A stretch of 64,000 nucleotides of DNA from positions 241,901-305,900 of the forward strand of contig NZ_MWUJ01000003.1 in assembly GCF_002210225.1 (NCBI RefSeq). The letters are read 5' to 3'. Shown here piece by piece: positions 1 to 10,400 of the stretch (within the stretch, counting starts at the first letter, position 1; each line of letters begins with the position of its first letter). Under the pieces are notes generated by a model, which had not been told where the DNA came from, made no database searches, and was given only the letters and a program-made list of their open reading frames with translations. A program made the position numbers and the translations under genes. Source of the DNA: Geofilum rhodophaeum (GTDB lineage Bacteria > Bacteroidota > Bacteroidia > Bacteroidales > Marinilabiliaceae).

Positions 1-536
1 TGCAAACGGGCGCGTTTCGCCTGGCTGAACAGGCCAGTGCTGCCGGCAAAATCATCAGCGATTACATCATTTCCCCAACGGCCCCTCCCGGGGTGTTTAT
101 TGTAGCCGAACACGACCCGGCTCTGGCTGGCGGATTAAAGGCCTACAAAATGGGCGACGGACCCTATTACCTGCATTACAAGCCCTACCACCTCTGTTAC
201 TTTGAAGTACCCAAAACCATTCGCCGCTTCGTCCACGAGCAACGGGGACTTCTAGACAATGGCAGCACACCGCACACAGGCGTTGCTGCTGTAGCCAAAA
301 GAGACTTGCAAGCGGGCAGTTTCATTGATACGGGGATTGGCTCGCTCATGGTACGTGGCGAAGCGGTGGAGTTATCGGCACTGCCCAATATGGTACCAAT
401 CGGCCTCCTGAATCAGGCCTGGCTTAAAAAGAAGGTGGAAGCGGGACAAGTACTGACTTTCGACGATGTGGAAATTCCGGAGAGTACGGCGCTCACTGCC
501 TGGGAGGAGACCGTGACGCAGCACAAAACCATTTAA
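1..536 (+). CDS. SAF-domain NAD(P)-dependent dehydrogenase, 5'-truncated
   Basis: The reading frame is open from base 3 of the window, so this is the C-terminal part of a longer protein; the GTG at 93 is internal. The visible part resembles the C-terminal half of homoserine-dehydrogenase-like oxidoreductases that end in a SAF domain: a GDGPYY..Y.PYHLC segment, then a linker, then the SAF motif with VAVAKRDLQAG, a GIG turn and a closing block (about QVLTFDDVEIP). The Rossmann nucleotide-binding half would lie off the left edge. In this family the enzyme is usually predicted to act on a sugar or sugar-acid precursor, but the substrate cannot be read here. The family assignment is fairly secure and the reaction is not. 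Confidence 0.7.
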   Translation, partial: QTGAFRLAEQASAAGKIISDYIISPTAPPGVFIVAEHDPALAGGLKAYKMGDGPYYLHYKPYHLCYFEVPKTIRRFVHEQRGLLDNGSTPHTGVAAVAKRDLQAGSFIDTGIGSLMVRGEAVELSALPNMVPIGLLNQAWLKKKVEAGQVLTFDDVEIPESTALTAWEETVTQHKTI

Positions 537-542
537 GGGGAC

Positions 543-671
543 TTAATAGTTGAAATCCTCCTGTTTGGCCACGAACATTTCATCCAAGTCCGAGTGATGA
601 AACATCCCCCATGGAAATCCGTCATAGAAGCACTCCAATCGACAGTATTGACCTCTGTAGTCAGAATCTTT
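543..671 (-). other. Short open frame without a good start, possible gene remnant
   Basis: Between the first two genes a 42-codon minus-strand frame ends at TAA (543-545) and is bounded upstream by TGA at 672-674. Its translation has the aromatic-rich, acidic look of a real protein end (contains CFYDGFPWGMFHHSD), but there is no ATG except two late internal ones. It begins just after the stop of the acyltransferase gene. It may be the tail of a decayed gene or chance; no family was recognised. Confidence 0.2.
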
Positions 672-681
672 TCAGACAAAG

Positions 682-1722
682 TTAAGCTTTAATCGGTTTG
701 GCACGCAAACGCCTCAACAACCAAAGCAAGGGATTGAGCAAATTCTGGGGGAAGCACAAAAAATTGGTGGTAGCGCCATATACCCAACGCCTTTGTCCCC
801 CGCGGGCTTCCTTACTTCTTTCCAATCCGGCAGAGCCGGCATCTCCGGTGGCTCCCCCCAAATTGTAAGCACTGTAGCGCTGCAAGCGGTAACTTTCTAT
901 GAGCTGATAGTCGGCCAGTCCCGCCAAACCAAAACGGTAAGCCGCACTGTCCGACCCCACCAACAGATTAAAAGCGCGGCCCTCCCGCTCCAGATTAAAC
1001 AAAATACAATTGGGAGTCGGTGCTCCGGGAAGCTCCACTTTATAATAGCGTCCAGCACCTTCTTTGTAGAGTCTTTCCAGACTCTTGCTGTTCAATAGCG
1101 GCAAATAAAAAGGATTGTAGGCCTCCCCGTATTTTGAGCTCCTCTTTTCAAGGGTGGCGCCCAATAAGACCTCCAAGCCGCCCTGCAAATCCTCTCCTTC
1201 TGCGAGCATAAAATGCGCCTCTTTTTTCAGCGCCTTTTTCACATTGCGCCTGAAGTTGGTACTGAAATCCGGACCTTCGCCATTTAGGGGGACAACAAAC
1301 TCACAACGTTTGTTGACAAACCAGCCTTTAACGCGCGGGGCCATGCCGTGTTGCTGATCGTAAGAGGCCATAACCAGGCGCTGGATGCCCTTGCTGCGCG
1401 CATAGGCAAGCAGGGCAGCACAACAGTCATCCAGCAAATCCTGCCGGGTTTCCCCTAAAGCAGGGGAGGCATAAAACAACAAACTGCGCCCTTTGAGCCA
1501 CCCATTCTGCTGCAGCACTCCGGAAACCTTAGCCACAACGGTCTCGCCCTGAACAAAATCAAGAAAAACACTGCTTGCCTGCGTTCCGGCCATTGCCCGG
1601 ACCCATTCCGGAGTAAGGAAAAGACTGAAAGCAAAAGCGTTCAGGTTTCTTTCCCATATTTCGGGTCGGACAGCGACAACTCTGAGGGGGCTGATTTTTC
1701 CTTCGGTAGCATTCTTCATCAA
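682..1722 (-). CDS. GNAT/FemAB-like acyltransferase
   Basis: A 346-residue protein with the layout of FemAB/CelD-type GNAT enzymes. An N-terminal part (PEWVRA, then LLFYASPALG) leads to a second half with a basic stretch (TNFRRNVKKALKKEA) and a core NLLVGSDSAAYRFGLAGLADYQLIESY. The latter matches the region where these double-GNAT proteins bind an acyl- or aminoacyl-thioester or tRNA. Such proteins often take part in cell-wall or exopolysaccharide modification, but the substrate here is unknown. No signal peptide is visible, so it is probably cytoplasmic. It lies 14 bp after a small unknown gene on the same strand, so the two may be co-transcribed. Confidence 0.6.
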   Translation of the reverse strand: MMKNATEGKISPLRVVAVRPEIWERNLNAFAFSLFLTPEWVRAMAGTQASSVFLDFVQGETVVAKVSGVLQQNGWLKGRSLLFYASPALGETRQDLLDDCCAALLAYARSKGIQRLVMASYDQQHGMAPRVKGWFVNKRCEFVVPLNGEGPDFSTNFRRNVKKALKKEAHFMLAEGEDLQGGLEVLLGATLEKRSSKYGEAYNPFYLPLLNSKSLERLYKEGAGRYYKVELPGAPTPNCILFNLEREGRAFNLLVGSDSAAYRFGLAGLADYQLIESYRLQRYSAYNLGGATGDAGSAGLERSKEARGGQRRWVYGATTNFLCFPQNLLNPLLWLLRRLRAKPIKA

Positions 1723-1736
1723 AGCACTAAGAAAAA

Positions 1737-1988
1737 TTAAATAAACGAATAATGCTTCGGCCGATATTCAGCACGGGATGATCGGGGAGTTTCTTGCTCA
1801 GCATAATGCACAATGCCCATGCCGTTTTCAAGTAAGTTCGTTAAGGTAGAGCGATTAAAAATAAGCAGACACATTGGATCGTAAGCGTGGCCGTATCTCT
1901 CCTTCCTTATCAGGCGGATATCGTCCATATCCTGCTTCCAATCGGACAGGTCAACTTGCTGAATATTGAACGAGGCATTAGTGGGCAT
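1737..1988 (-). CDS. Small protein of unknown function
   Basis: Open frame of 83 codons from the ATG at 1986-1988; an upstream TTG at 1994 is less likely. The product is acidic then basic, contains QVDLSDWKQDMDDIRLIRKERYG, and has no signal peptide or membrane segment. Spacing to the acyltransferase gene (14 bp) suggests co-transcription. The protein could instead be a degraded fragment of something longer. No family was recognised. Confidence 0.4.
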   Translation of the reverse strand: MPTNASFNIQQVDLSDWKQDMDDIRLIRKERYGHAYDPMCLLIFNRSTLTNLLENGMGIVHYAEQETPRSSRAEYRPKHYSFI

Positions 1989-2136
1989 AATCAAGGACAG
2001 TTTCCTGCAAGATAAAAGGAATGCCCTTAGCTCCTTAATATTTTACACAACCGGCCCCAATTTGTTTACAAACAGCCCAAAAACGCCAACAGGCCGTTTT
2101 AAGATCAAGTATTTGGAAAGCGTCCGTAAACCAAAG

Positions 2137-2691
2137 CTACTTGGGCAAGCGAATTCGATAATCTGTGTGCACCTTACCAACGGTTATGGCATTGAGCTTG
2201 CCTTTGATCAACCGCTTACGCAGGGGCGACAGGTAATCGACAAACAACTTACCTTCGATGTGATCGTACTCGTGCTGCACTATGCGTGCCGCAAAACCTT
2301 CCAGGACCTCCTCCTGGGGCTGGAAATTTTCGTCCAGATATTTAATGCGGATACGGTGCGACCGTGGAACTTCTTCACGAATGCCGGGGATACTCAGGCA
2401 ACCTTCAGAATCCCATTCCTTATCGGGTCCGTACTCCAATATTTCGGCGTTGATAAAAGTCTTCTTGAATCCTTCCAGCTCGGGAAACTCATCGGCCATG
2501 GGACTGCCATCGATCACAAAGAGGCGAATGGCGAGACCTATTTGCGGTGCCGCCAGTCCCACTCCGTCGGAATGGTACATGGTTTCCCACATGTTTTTGT
2601 GCAATTCTTCAAAACCCTCGTAATCGGGCCCAATTTCGGCACCTACTTTACGCAGCACCGGGTGACCATATACATATATCGGTAACAACAT
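2137..2691 (-). CDS. def: Peptide deformylase
   Basis: Removes the formyl group from the N-terminal methionine of new proteins. All three family motifs are present: [10 protein letters not shown] near residue 45, EGCLSIPG near 116 (the Cys is a metal ligand) and QHEYDHIEG near 164 (two His ligands and the catalytic Glu). The 184-residue length is normal, and the MLLPIYVYG start is typical of Bacteroidota enzymes. It sits 33 bp downstream of ruvX on the same strand and is probably co-transcribed with it. Confidence 0.96.
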   Translation of the reverse strand: MLLPIYVYGHPVLRKVGAEIGPDYEGFEELHKNMWETMYHSDGVGLAAPQIGLAIRLFVIDGSPMADEFPELEGFKKTFINAEILEYGPDKEWDSEGCLSIPGIREEVPRSHRIRIKYLDENFQPQEEVLEGFAARIVQHEYDHIEGKLFVDYLSPLRKRLIKGKLNAITVGKVHTDYRIRLPK

Positions 2692-2724
2692 GGTAAAAAA
2701 ATTAATTCTTTTCTCCTCTTCGCT

Positions 2725-3147
2725 TTAACGCCCCAAACTTTGGGTCTCCATCCAGGACTGTAAGATAATGGTGGCACTGATTTTATCTACCATCGCCTTG
2801 TCCTGTCTGGCCTTTCGTCCCAATCCCCCGTCAATCATCGTCTGAAAGGCCAGGCGACTGGTAAAGCGTTCGTCCACCCATTCAACAGTCAGGTGCGGAA
2901 ACTTGTTCTTAAGACTATTGACAAAAGGGCGTATGTGGGCCATGGATTCGCTGTCGCTTCCGTCACTCTGGCGGGCATAGCCCACTACAAACAAATCGAC
3001 TACTTCTTGCGACAAATAACGCTGAATATAGGGCAGCGCCTCATGAAACAACAAGGTGGTGAGCCCATTGGCGATCAGGCGTGAGGGATCGGTTACCGCC
3101 ACGCCAATTCTTTTTTTCCCCACATCAAAAGCCATTACTCTGCCCAC
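2725..3147 (-). CDS. ruvX: Holliday junction resolvase-like nuclease RuvX/YqgF
   Basis: A 140-residue RNase H-fold protein of the YqgF family, implicated in 16S rRNA 5'-end maturation and listed as a putative Holliday junction resolvase. The N-terminal block MAFDVGKKRIGVAVTDP carries the first catalytic Asp. VEWVDERFTSRLA near residue 90 carries the second acidic group and the Thr-Ser that follows it. D(K)AMVDKISATIILQ is the C-terminal motif. A -7 box at 3193-3200 lies about 45 bp upstream, so ruvX-def likely forms its own transcript. Confidence 0.93.
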   Translation of the reverse strand: MGRVMAFDVGKKRIGVAVTDPSRLIANGLTTLLFHEALPYIQRYLSQEVVDLFVVGYARQSDGSDSESMAHIRPFVNSLKNKFPHLTVEWVDERFTSRLAFQTMIDGGLGRKARQDKAMVDKISATIILQSWMETQSLGR

Positions 3148-3192
3148 TGGTCCTTCGCTTTAAGACACTGATTCTAACTGAAAACAAAACAC

Positions 3193-3200
3193 AAAGGTAA
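3193..3200 (-). promoter_or_regulatory. -7 box, ruvX-def
   Basis: The minus strand reads TACCTTTG, an exact match to the Bacteroidota -7 consensus TAnnTTTG. The implied start site is near 3186, giving a leader of about 39 nt before the ruvX ATG. No TTTG lies at the ideal -33 distance. Confidence 0.5.
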
Positions 3201-3288
3201 GGAAAATACCCCAAAAGCAGCTGCAGGCATCCGGCAATTTCCAGATACGGACTTCCAGGGACCCAAAACTTACGACCATCACCGCGTC

Positions 3289-3322
3289 GAAAAAAGGGCG
3301 CCCTCCGACCGGAAGACGCCCT
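3289..3322 (-). terminator. Rho-independent terminator of ppdK
   Basis: On the minus strand AGGGCGTCTTCC and GGAGGGCGCCCT form a stem of about 12 bp (with G-U pairs) around a four-base loop, followed directly by six T. It starts 33 bp past the ppdK stop codon. Confidence 0.85.
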
Positions 3323-3355
3323 CTCTCTCAAAAAGAAACACAATAAAACACTGTC

Positions 3356-6061
3356 TTATTCAATGGCTGCCTGAGCTGCAGCCAGACGGGCAATAGGCAC
3401 CCGGTAGGGCGAACAACTGACGTAGTTCATCCCTACACGGTGACAAAACTTGACCGAACTGGGTTCGCCCCCATGCTCGCCACAAATACCCACCTTCAAA
3501 TCGGGTTTAACGGAACGTCCCTTTTGGGTGCCCATTTGTACCAGTTGGCCCACACCTTCCTGGTCCAACACCTGAAAAGGATCGTGCTTCAAAATCCCCT
3601 TATCCAAATAGATGGGCAGGAAGGTGCCAATATCGTCGCGCGAATAACCAAAGGTCATCTGCGTTAGGTCATTGGTTCCAAAAGAAAAGAAGTCTGCTTC
3701 GGCGGCCACCAAATCAGCGGTAAGGGCGGCACGTGGAATCTCTATCATGGTGCCCAGCAGGTAGTCGATTTTGTCGCCCCGCTCTTCAAAAACTTTATTG
3801 GCGGTACCCCTAATAATGCCGGCCTGCATGTCAAATTCCTTCACGGTTCCAATCAAAGGCACCATGATTTCAGGACGGGCATCGATGCCCTTGGCCTTCA
3901 AATTCAGGGCCGCCTCAATGATGGCGCGGGTCTGCATTTCCGTAATTTCAGGGAAGGTATTGCCCAAACGACAACCGCGGTGTCCCAACATGGGGTTAAA
4001 TTCTTCCAGAGAATCGACCTTGGCTTTGATCACATCGACCGAAACCCCCATTTCCTCTGCCAGCTCACGCTGGGTAGCCAATTGGTGGGGCACAAACTCG
4101 TGCAAAGGCGGATCCAGCAAACGTATGGTTACCCCGTAACCGGCCATGGCTTCAAAAATGCCTTCAAAATCTTCCCGCTGATAGGGCAAAAGTTTGTTGA
4201 GGGCACGCTTGCGGCCATCAACGGTGGAAGCCAAAATCATTTCGCGTATGGCTTTGATGCGGTGCCCCTCAAAGAACATGTGTTCGGTGCGACAAAGGCC
4301 TATGCCTTTGGCGCCAAATTCTTTGGCAATTTGGGCATCCTTGGGCGAATCGGCGTTGGTGCGGACATCCATCTTGGTGAACTTGGCGGCAAGGTCCATG
4401 ATTAATCCAAAATCGCCACTCATATCGGGCTTACGGGTCAACACTTCTCCTTCATAAACCTCCCCGGTACTGCCGTTGAGTGAAATCCACTCGCCTTCTT
4501 TATACACCTTCCCTTCGATGGTCATGGTACGGGCACGGTAATCTACTTTTACACCGCCGGCACCCGATACACAGCATTTACCCATACCTCGGGCAACCAC
4601 AGCTGCGTGGGAGGTCATGCCACCGCGGGCAGTCAAAATACCACGTGCAATATTCATACCTTCCAAATCTTCGGGAGAGGTTTCTATCCGCACCAAAATA
4701 CTCTGGGGAAACTTAGCCGCCTCATCGGCAAAGAAAACGATTTGACCGGTTGCTGCCCCGGGGGATGCAGGCAAACCTTTGGCCAACACTTTGGCCGAAC
4801 GTACGGCAATGCTGTCGAACACCGGGTGCAACAACTCATCCAACTTATTGGGCTCCAAACGCAGGAGCGCTGTCTTTTCATCAATCTTGCCTTCACGCAA
4901 CAAATCCATAGCAATCTTTACCATGGCGGCAGCGGTACGCTTACCACTCCGGGTTTGCAGGATCCACAGCTTGCCCGACTGGATGGTGAACTCCATGTCC
5001 TGCATGTCCTTATAATGCTCCTCAAGCTTTTGCTGAACCGCATCCAGTTCTTTATACAGCTCAGGCATAGTCTCCTCCAGGGAGGGATACCTGGACTTTC
5101 GCTCTTCTTCCGAAACACCCTGAAATTCAGCCCAAATGCGACTGCCGACAACATTAATATTCTGCGGTGTACGGGTGCCGGCTACCACGTCCTCACCCTG
5201 AGCGTTGATCAGGTATTCGCCATTAAAAACATCTTCTCCTGTAGCGGCATCACGTGTGAAGGCCACACCAGTAGCAGAAGTTTCGCCCATATTCCCAAAC
5301 ACCATAGCCTGCACATTTACGGCAGTACCCCACTCATCAGGAATATTGTTCAGACGACGGTAATAATTGGCTCTGGGATTGGTCCAGCTGTCGAACACCG
5401 CCATAACAGCCCCCCAAAGCTGCTCCCATGCGCAGGTTGGGAAATCCTTCCCGGTCTGCTTTTTCACGGCTGCCTTAAAACGCTTTACCAAGTCCTTTAA
5501 ATCATCAACGGTAAATTCGGTATCGAGCTCGATGCCTTTTGCGTGTTTACGTTCCTCCATGATTTCTTCGAAAGGATCAATGTCCTCCTTGGTTTCGGGT
5601 TTCAAACCCAAAACCACATCCCCGTACATTTGCACAAAACGACGGTAAGAATCCCAGGCAAACCAGGCGTTGCCCGATTTGGCAGCAATACCTTCCACAG
5701 CCTCGTCGTTCAGCCCCAAATTCAGGATGGTGTCCATCATTCCGGGCATTGACGCTCTGGCACCTGAGCGAACCGAAACCAAAAGGGGATTCTTAGCATC
5801 ACCAAATTTAGTACCCGTCAGCTGCTCAACATTGGCAATGGCTGCTTCCACCTCCGGCTTCAACAACGCCACCACCTGGTCTCTGCCCAGCTGATTGTAT
5901 TCGGTACACACCTCGGTAGTAATGGTGAATCCCGGGGGTACTGGCACCCCAATAAGGTTCATTTCGGCCAGGTTGGCACCCTTGCCTCCAAGCAGATTCC
6001 TCATGTCTGCTTTTCCTTCGGCTTTACCGTTACCGAAGGTGTAAACACGCTTCTTGCTCAT
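3356..6061 (-). CDS. ppdK: Pyruvate, phosphate dikinase
   Basis: Interconverts pyruvate + ATP + Pi with PEP + AMP + PPi, in the cytoplasm. The 901-residue length is normal for bacterial PPDK. In order are seen the N-terminal ATP-grasp domain (LLGGKGANLAEM at about 25-36; SVRSGARASMPGMMDT near 97), the swivelling phosphohistidine domain (GGMTSHAAVVARGMGK near 477, with the catalytic His) and the C-terminal PEP/pyruvate barrel (GLCRTEHMFF, then GICGEHGGEP with the catalytic Cys near 862). It neighbours a pyruvate:ferredoxin oxidoreductase, which fits a PPi-linked glycolysis in an anaerobic lifestyle. It has its own terminator. Confidence 0.97.
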   Translation of the reverse strand: MSKKRVYTFGNGKAEGKADMRNLLGGKGANLAEMNLIGVPVPPGFTITTEVCTEYNQLGRDQVVALLKPEVEAAIANVEQLTGTKFGDAKNPLLVSVRSGARASMPGMMDTILNLGLNDEAVEGIAAKSGNAWFAWDSYRRFVQMYGDVVLGLKPETKEDIDPFEEIMEERKHAKGIELDTEFTVDDLKDLVKRFKAAVKKQTGKDFPTCAWEQLWGAVMAVFDSWTNPRANYYRRLNNIPDEWGTAVNVQAMVFGNMGETSATGVAFTRDAATGEDVFNGEYLINAQGEDVVAGTRTPQNINVVGSRIWAEFQGVSEEERKSRYPSLEETMPELYKELDAVQQKLEEHYKDMQDMEFTIQSGKLWILQTRSGKRTAAAMVKIAMDLLREGKIDEKTALLRLEPNKLDELLHPVFDSIAVRSAKVLAKGLPASPGAATGQIVFFADEAAKFPQSILVRIETSPEDLEGMNIARGILTARGGMTSHAAVVARGMGKCCVSGAGGVKVDYRARTMTIEGKVYKEGEWISLNGSTGEVYEGEVLTRKPDMSGDFGLIMDLAAKFTKMDVRTNADSPKDAQIAKEFGAKGIGLCRTEHMFFEGHRIKAIREMILASTVDGRKRALNKLLPYQREDFEGIFEAMAGYGVTIRLLDPPLHEFVPHQLATQRELAEEMGVSVDVIKAKVDSLEEFNPMLGHRGCRLGNTFPEITEMQTRAIIEAALNLKAKGIDARPEIMVPLIGTVKEFDMQAGIIRGTANKVFEERGDKIDYLLGTMIEIPRAALTADLVAAEADFFSFGTNDLTQMTFGYSRDDIGTFLPIYLDKGILKHDPFQVLDQEGVGQLVQMGTQKGRSVKPDLKVGICGEHGGEPSSVKFCHRVGMNYVSCSPYRVPIARLAAAQAAIE

Positions 6062-6202
6062 AACTGTTGGTTTTACAGAGTTAAAATCCTTGCTTCATTA
6101 CAAATAAACTGATTTTTTTCGACTTTTTAACTATACAAACCAAAGCGGCAAGCATAAAATATTGTTAATAATACACAAATTAAGAATACTTAAAACTTGT
6201 AA

Positions 6203-6233
6203 AAATAAAAGGCTGCCCAAAGGCAGCCTTTTC
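6203..6233 (-). terminator. Terminator of the DHOD-like gene
   Basis: A perfect 10-bp inverted repeat (AAAGGCTGCC / GGCAGCCTTT, loop 4 nt) is followed on the minus strand by TTTTATTTTT. It lies 30 bp beyond the stop of the dihydroorotate-dehydrogenase-like gene and upstream of ppdK, separating the two transcripts. Confidence 0.85.
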
Positions 6234-6261
6234 AACAGTCTTTCTGGTACAGCCCAGCGGC

Positions 6262-7281
6262 CTAATTCACCGGATATTTATCGGTATAGGTCTTAGATTT
6301 CATAAGAAAATCGACATACTGTGCCCGCTTATAGGCATAAGGATCGTCCTTGAGACTCGTCCGCGAAAGCTTTCCGCGAAACTCGTCCACCGACTTATAG
6401 CCTTTTTGACTCATCCAACTGCTCAATTGCTCCAACATTGCAGCAAGTCCCTTAAAGCCCTGTTTGTAAATAGCACTAACGACCTGCACAGCATCGGCAC
6501 CGGCCAGCAAAGCAGCAATCATATCCTTCCCTTCCAATATTCCTGTATTGGCACATAAAGAACCACTCACCTTCCCATGCAGCAATCCCATATACCGCAA
6601 AGAAAGACGGCTGTCGCCAGGTTGACTCAGATTATAAGGCATTTCAAGCTCCTCGGTATCCACATTAACATCGGGCTGAAAAAGTCGGTTAAAAAGTACA
6701 AACCCTGCAGCACCTGCGCCATCCAAACGAGAAATAAAGGAAAGCGGATTGGTATAGTAAGGACTGAGCTTCACGGCTACCGGTATATTTACCTTTTTCA
6801 AAACCCGCTTAAGCACTTCCACCTGCTCCGATTCAATAGCCGCGGGGTCCTGGTTGCCATCGCTCAGGGCAGCATAGAAATTCAACTCCAGGGCATCTAC
6901 TCCTGTTTCGGCCAGATGCTGGGCATAGTCCTCCCAGCTCTCTTTATAAAGACAGTTGAGACTGGCAATAACCGGAATATCCAGGGCCTCCTTGAGTTCA
7001 CGGAGAGCCAGAAGATGGGCTTTGGGTCCGGCATGTTCCACCTTTGGAAACAAATTAATCATCTCCGCATTGCGATCGTCGTAGGCATGCAAGTCATCGT
7101 CCAGTTCCGCCGCCTCCAGATTCAGCTGCTCCTCAAAAAGGGATTTAAAAACAATGGCTGAGGCACCGGCTTTCTGCAACTCCAAAGCCTTCTTAAGATC
7201 CAGCGTAAGATTAGAAGCACCGACCATCAGCGGATTTTTCAGCTTCAGGCCCAAATAAGAAATTGAAAGGTCCATATACAA
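6262..7281 (-). CDS. Dihydroorotate dehydrogenase-like flavoprotein
   Basis: A 339-residue FMN-binding TIM barrel of the dihydroorotate dehydrogenase/PreA superfamily. Visible are LKNPLMVGASNLT at the N-terminus, a strand with IPVIASLN near 125, GVDALELN near 150, VAVKLSPYY near 193 and GADAVQVVSAIY near 281 (phosphate-binding). Bacteroidota carry this short form as well as a genuine PyrD, frequently near nifJ, so it may act as a ferredoxin-linked oxidoreductase rather than in pyrimidine synthesis; that role is inference. It is downstream of the PFOR gene on the same strand but separated from it by a terminator. Confidence 0.8.
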   Translation of the reverse strand: MYMDLSISYLGLKLKNPLMVGASNLTLDLKKALELQKAGASAIVFKSLFEEQLNLEAAELDDDLHAYDDRNAEMINLFPKVEHAGPKAHLLALRELKEALDIPVIASLNCLYKESWEDYAQHLAETGVDALELNFYAALSDGNQDPAAIESEQVEVLKRVLKKVNIPVAVKLSPYYTNPLSFISRLDGAGAAGFVLFNRLFQPDVNVDTEELEMPYNLSQPGDSRLSLRYMGLLHGKVSGSLCANTGILEGKDMIAALLAGADAVQVVSAIYKQGFKGLAAMLEQLSSWMSQKGYKSVDEFRGKLSRTSLKDDPYAYKRAQYVDFLMKSKTYTDKYPVN

Positions 7282-7356
7282 AATTTTAAAGGTTGCTGCG
7301 ATAAGAAAATACTCTATTAAATTACAAATAACTTACTGAAAGAAAAAGCCTGAACC

Positions 7357-7386
7357 CAAAAAAGGGCACCTTACGGTGCCCTTTTA
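7357..7386 (-). terminator. Terminator of nifJ
   Basis: A 10-bp perfect inverted repeat (AAAGGGCACC / GGTGCCCTTT, loop TTAC) ends on the minus strand in TTTTTT-GGG. It sits about 20 bp past the PFOR stop codon. Confidence 0.8.
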
Positions 7387-7407
7387 ACTTATTTACATGT
7401 TCTCAAG

Positions 7408-10400
7408 CTATTCTTCCAGCTTATAATCCAGCACGGACAAACGCTTGTAGGAGCTGTAACGCCACTTGGCATTTTTCTCAGCCGCCACAAACAACTCCTT
7501 GGCCGCCTCGGGGAAAGCCTTCAACAACGAAGTGTAACGCACCTCGCCTTTGAGGAAATCCTGGAATTTATCCCATTGCGGCTCCTTGGAATCGAGCACA
7601 AAGGGGTTCTTGCCTTCTGCTTCCAACATGGGGTTGTAGCGCCAAAGCGACCAGTAACCACACTCTACGGCACGCTTGGTCTCATCCTGGGCATTGCCCA
7701 TACCGCGTAATAAGCCGTGACTGATACAGGGTGAGTAGGCGATGATCAGAGAAGGACCGGGATAGGCTTCAGCCTCTTTCAGGGCCTTGAAGTATTGGGC
7801 TTGATTGGCACCCATCCCTACCTGGGCCACATAAACGTAACCGTAGGTTGTGGCCATCAGTCCCAAATCCTTTTTACGGATCTGTTTGCCGGCAGCGGCA
7901 AACTTAGCCACAGCCCCAACGGGGGTCGACTTGGAGGCCTGACCTCCGGTATTGGAATAAACTTCGGTGTCCATCACAAGAATGTTGATGTCCTTTCCGC
8001 TGGCAATTACGTGGTCCAAACCACCGTAACCGATGTCGTAGGCCCATCCGTCGCCACCAAAGACCCAAACCGATTTCTTCACCAGATAGTCTTTGAGTGC
8101 CAAGATCTCAGCTGCCACAGCATGCTGCTCACTCTCCAGGGCCTTCAGAACGGCATTGGATACCTCACGGGTCTTGCTGCCGTCTTCCTTGGCTTCTAAC
8201 CAGGCCTCAAATGCAGCCTTGGTAGCAGGAGCCACTTCAGCCAGGGCAGCCTTCATCTTCAGCTCAATGCGCTCACGCAACTTCTCTACACCGGTGGCCA
8301 TACCCAAGCCATATTCGGCGTTGTCCTCAAACAAAGAGTTGCCCCAGGCGGGACCACAACCGTTGGCATTGGTGGTATAAGGTGTAGAGGGCGCAGAACC
8401 GCCATAAATGGAAGAACAACCTGTTGCGTTGGCAATCATCATGCGATCGCCAAACAATTGGGTAATCAACTTAATGTAAGGCGTCTCACCACAACCGGCA
8501 CAAGCTCCGGAAAATTCAAATAAAGGCTTGGCAAACTGAGAAGCCTTCAGGTTCATAAATTTGTCCTGAACGGTATCCTTAATGGTCACCTTGTTGGCCA
8601 TATAGTCCCAACGCTCCACTTCGCCCATTTGCGTATCGAGCGGCTTCATCACGAGCGACTTGGTTTTTGAGGGACAAACCTCAGCACAGTTGCCACAACC
8701 GGTACAGTCGAGTACACTTACCTGGATACGGAAGTGCAAACCATCAAAGCCTTTACCGTTGGGCTTGCGCGTAGTTGTTCCGTCCGGCGCCTTCTCCAAC
8801 TCACTGTCGTCGAGCAGGAAGGGACGAATGGCGGCGTGGGGACAAACATAAGAACACTGGTTACACTGAATACAGTTCTCGTCAATCCACTCAGGAACGT
8901 TAACAGCGATGCCACGCTTTTCGTATGCAGCCGTTCCCTGGGGGAAGGTACCGTCTTCTCGACCAACAAAAGCGCTGACCGGCAAATCGTCACCCTTCTG
9001 CGCGTTGATGGGGAATACAATGTTCTTGATGAATTCAGGCACATCCTGACCATTGGCTTTTTCATCAGCCAACTTGGTCCATTCGGCAGGAATCTCAATT
9101 TTGGTTACATCTCCGCCGCGATCAATGGCTGCGTGGTTCATTTTCACCACAGCCTCACCTTTGCGACCAAAAGACTTAACGACAAACTTCTTCATCTGAT
9201 CTACGGCCTCATCGTAAGGAATTACGCTGGCAATTTTAAAGAAGGCCGATTGCATAATGGTATTGGTACGGTTACCCAAACCAATTTCTTCTGCGATGGC
9301 GGTTGCGTTGATGATGTAGAAATTAATCTCGTTTTTCGCCAAATAGCGCTTCACATCATTGGGCAGGCGTTCCTTGGTCTCCTCAACATCCCAGTGACTG
9401 TTCAACAGAAAGGTGCCTCCTTTTTTGAGTCCCTTGAGCATGTCGTAACGACCCAAATAAGCCGGGACGTGACAGGCCACAAAATCAGGAGTGTTCACCA
9501 GGTAGGGCGAACGAATAGGGGTATCGCCAAAACGCAGGTGAGAAATGGTAATTCCGCCCGACTTCTTGGAGTCGTAGGAGAAATAAGCCTGGGCATACTT
9601 ATCGGTATTGTCTCCGATAATCTTAATGGAGTTTTTATTGGCACCCACGGTACCGTCTGAACCCAAACCATAAAATTTTCCGGCAAAGGTACCCGCTGCA
9701 CTCAAATCCACCTCTTCTTGCAAAGGCAGAGAAGTAAAGGTAACGTCGTCGACAATACCTACAGTAAACTGATTCTTGGGCTCATTCAATTTCAGGTTGT
9801 CAAAAACAGAAAGAATCTGAGCCGGTGTAGTATCCTTGCTCGATAAGCCATAACGGCCGCCTACAACCAAGGGGGCATTTTCTTTACCATAGAACAAATC
9901 ACGCACATCCAGGTACAAAGGATCGCCATTGGCTCCAGGCTCCTTGGTACGGTCGAGCACAGCTACGCGCTTTACGCTCTTGGGGAAGGCTTCCATAAAA
10001 TATTTGGCTGAGAAAGGACGGTACAAGTGCACCGAGATAAGTCCCACCTTCTCCCCTTTGCTGTTGAGGTAATCAATAGTCTCCTTGATGGCATCGGTCA
10101 CCGAACCCATCGCCACAATAATGTTTTCAGCATCAGCAGCACCATAATAAGTAAAGGGACGGTATTTTCTTCCTGTAATGTCCGAAATCTTATCCATATA
10201 ATCGGCAACGATATCGGGAATGGCATTGTAGAAACGGTTGGCCGCCTCACGGGATTGGAAATAAATATCGGGATTCTGGGCGGTTCCGCGGGTCACCGGA
10301 CGCTCTGGATTCAAAGAATTGTCGCGGAATTTCTTGAGGGCCTCCTGATCGATCAATGCAGCCAGTGCATTCTGATCAATTTCTTCAATCTTCTGAATTT

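Noticed and set aside
1966..2685. 239-codon plus frame over def
   Set aside because: Antisense to the three intact deformylase motifs.
4607..5500. 297-codon plus frame inside ppdK
   Set aside because: Antisense shadow of a strongly conserved gene, with no promoter or family match.
8734..9660. 308-codon plus frame inside nifJ
   Set aside because: Antisense shadow of the PFOR iron-sulfur and TPP domains; codon bias comes from the real strand.
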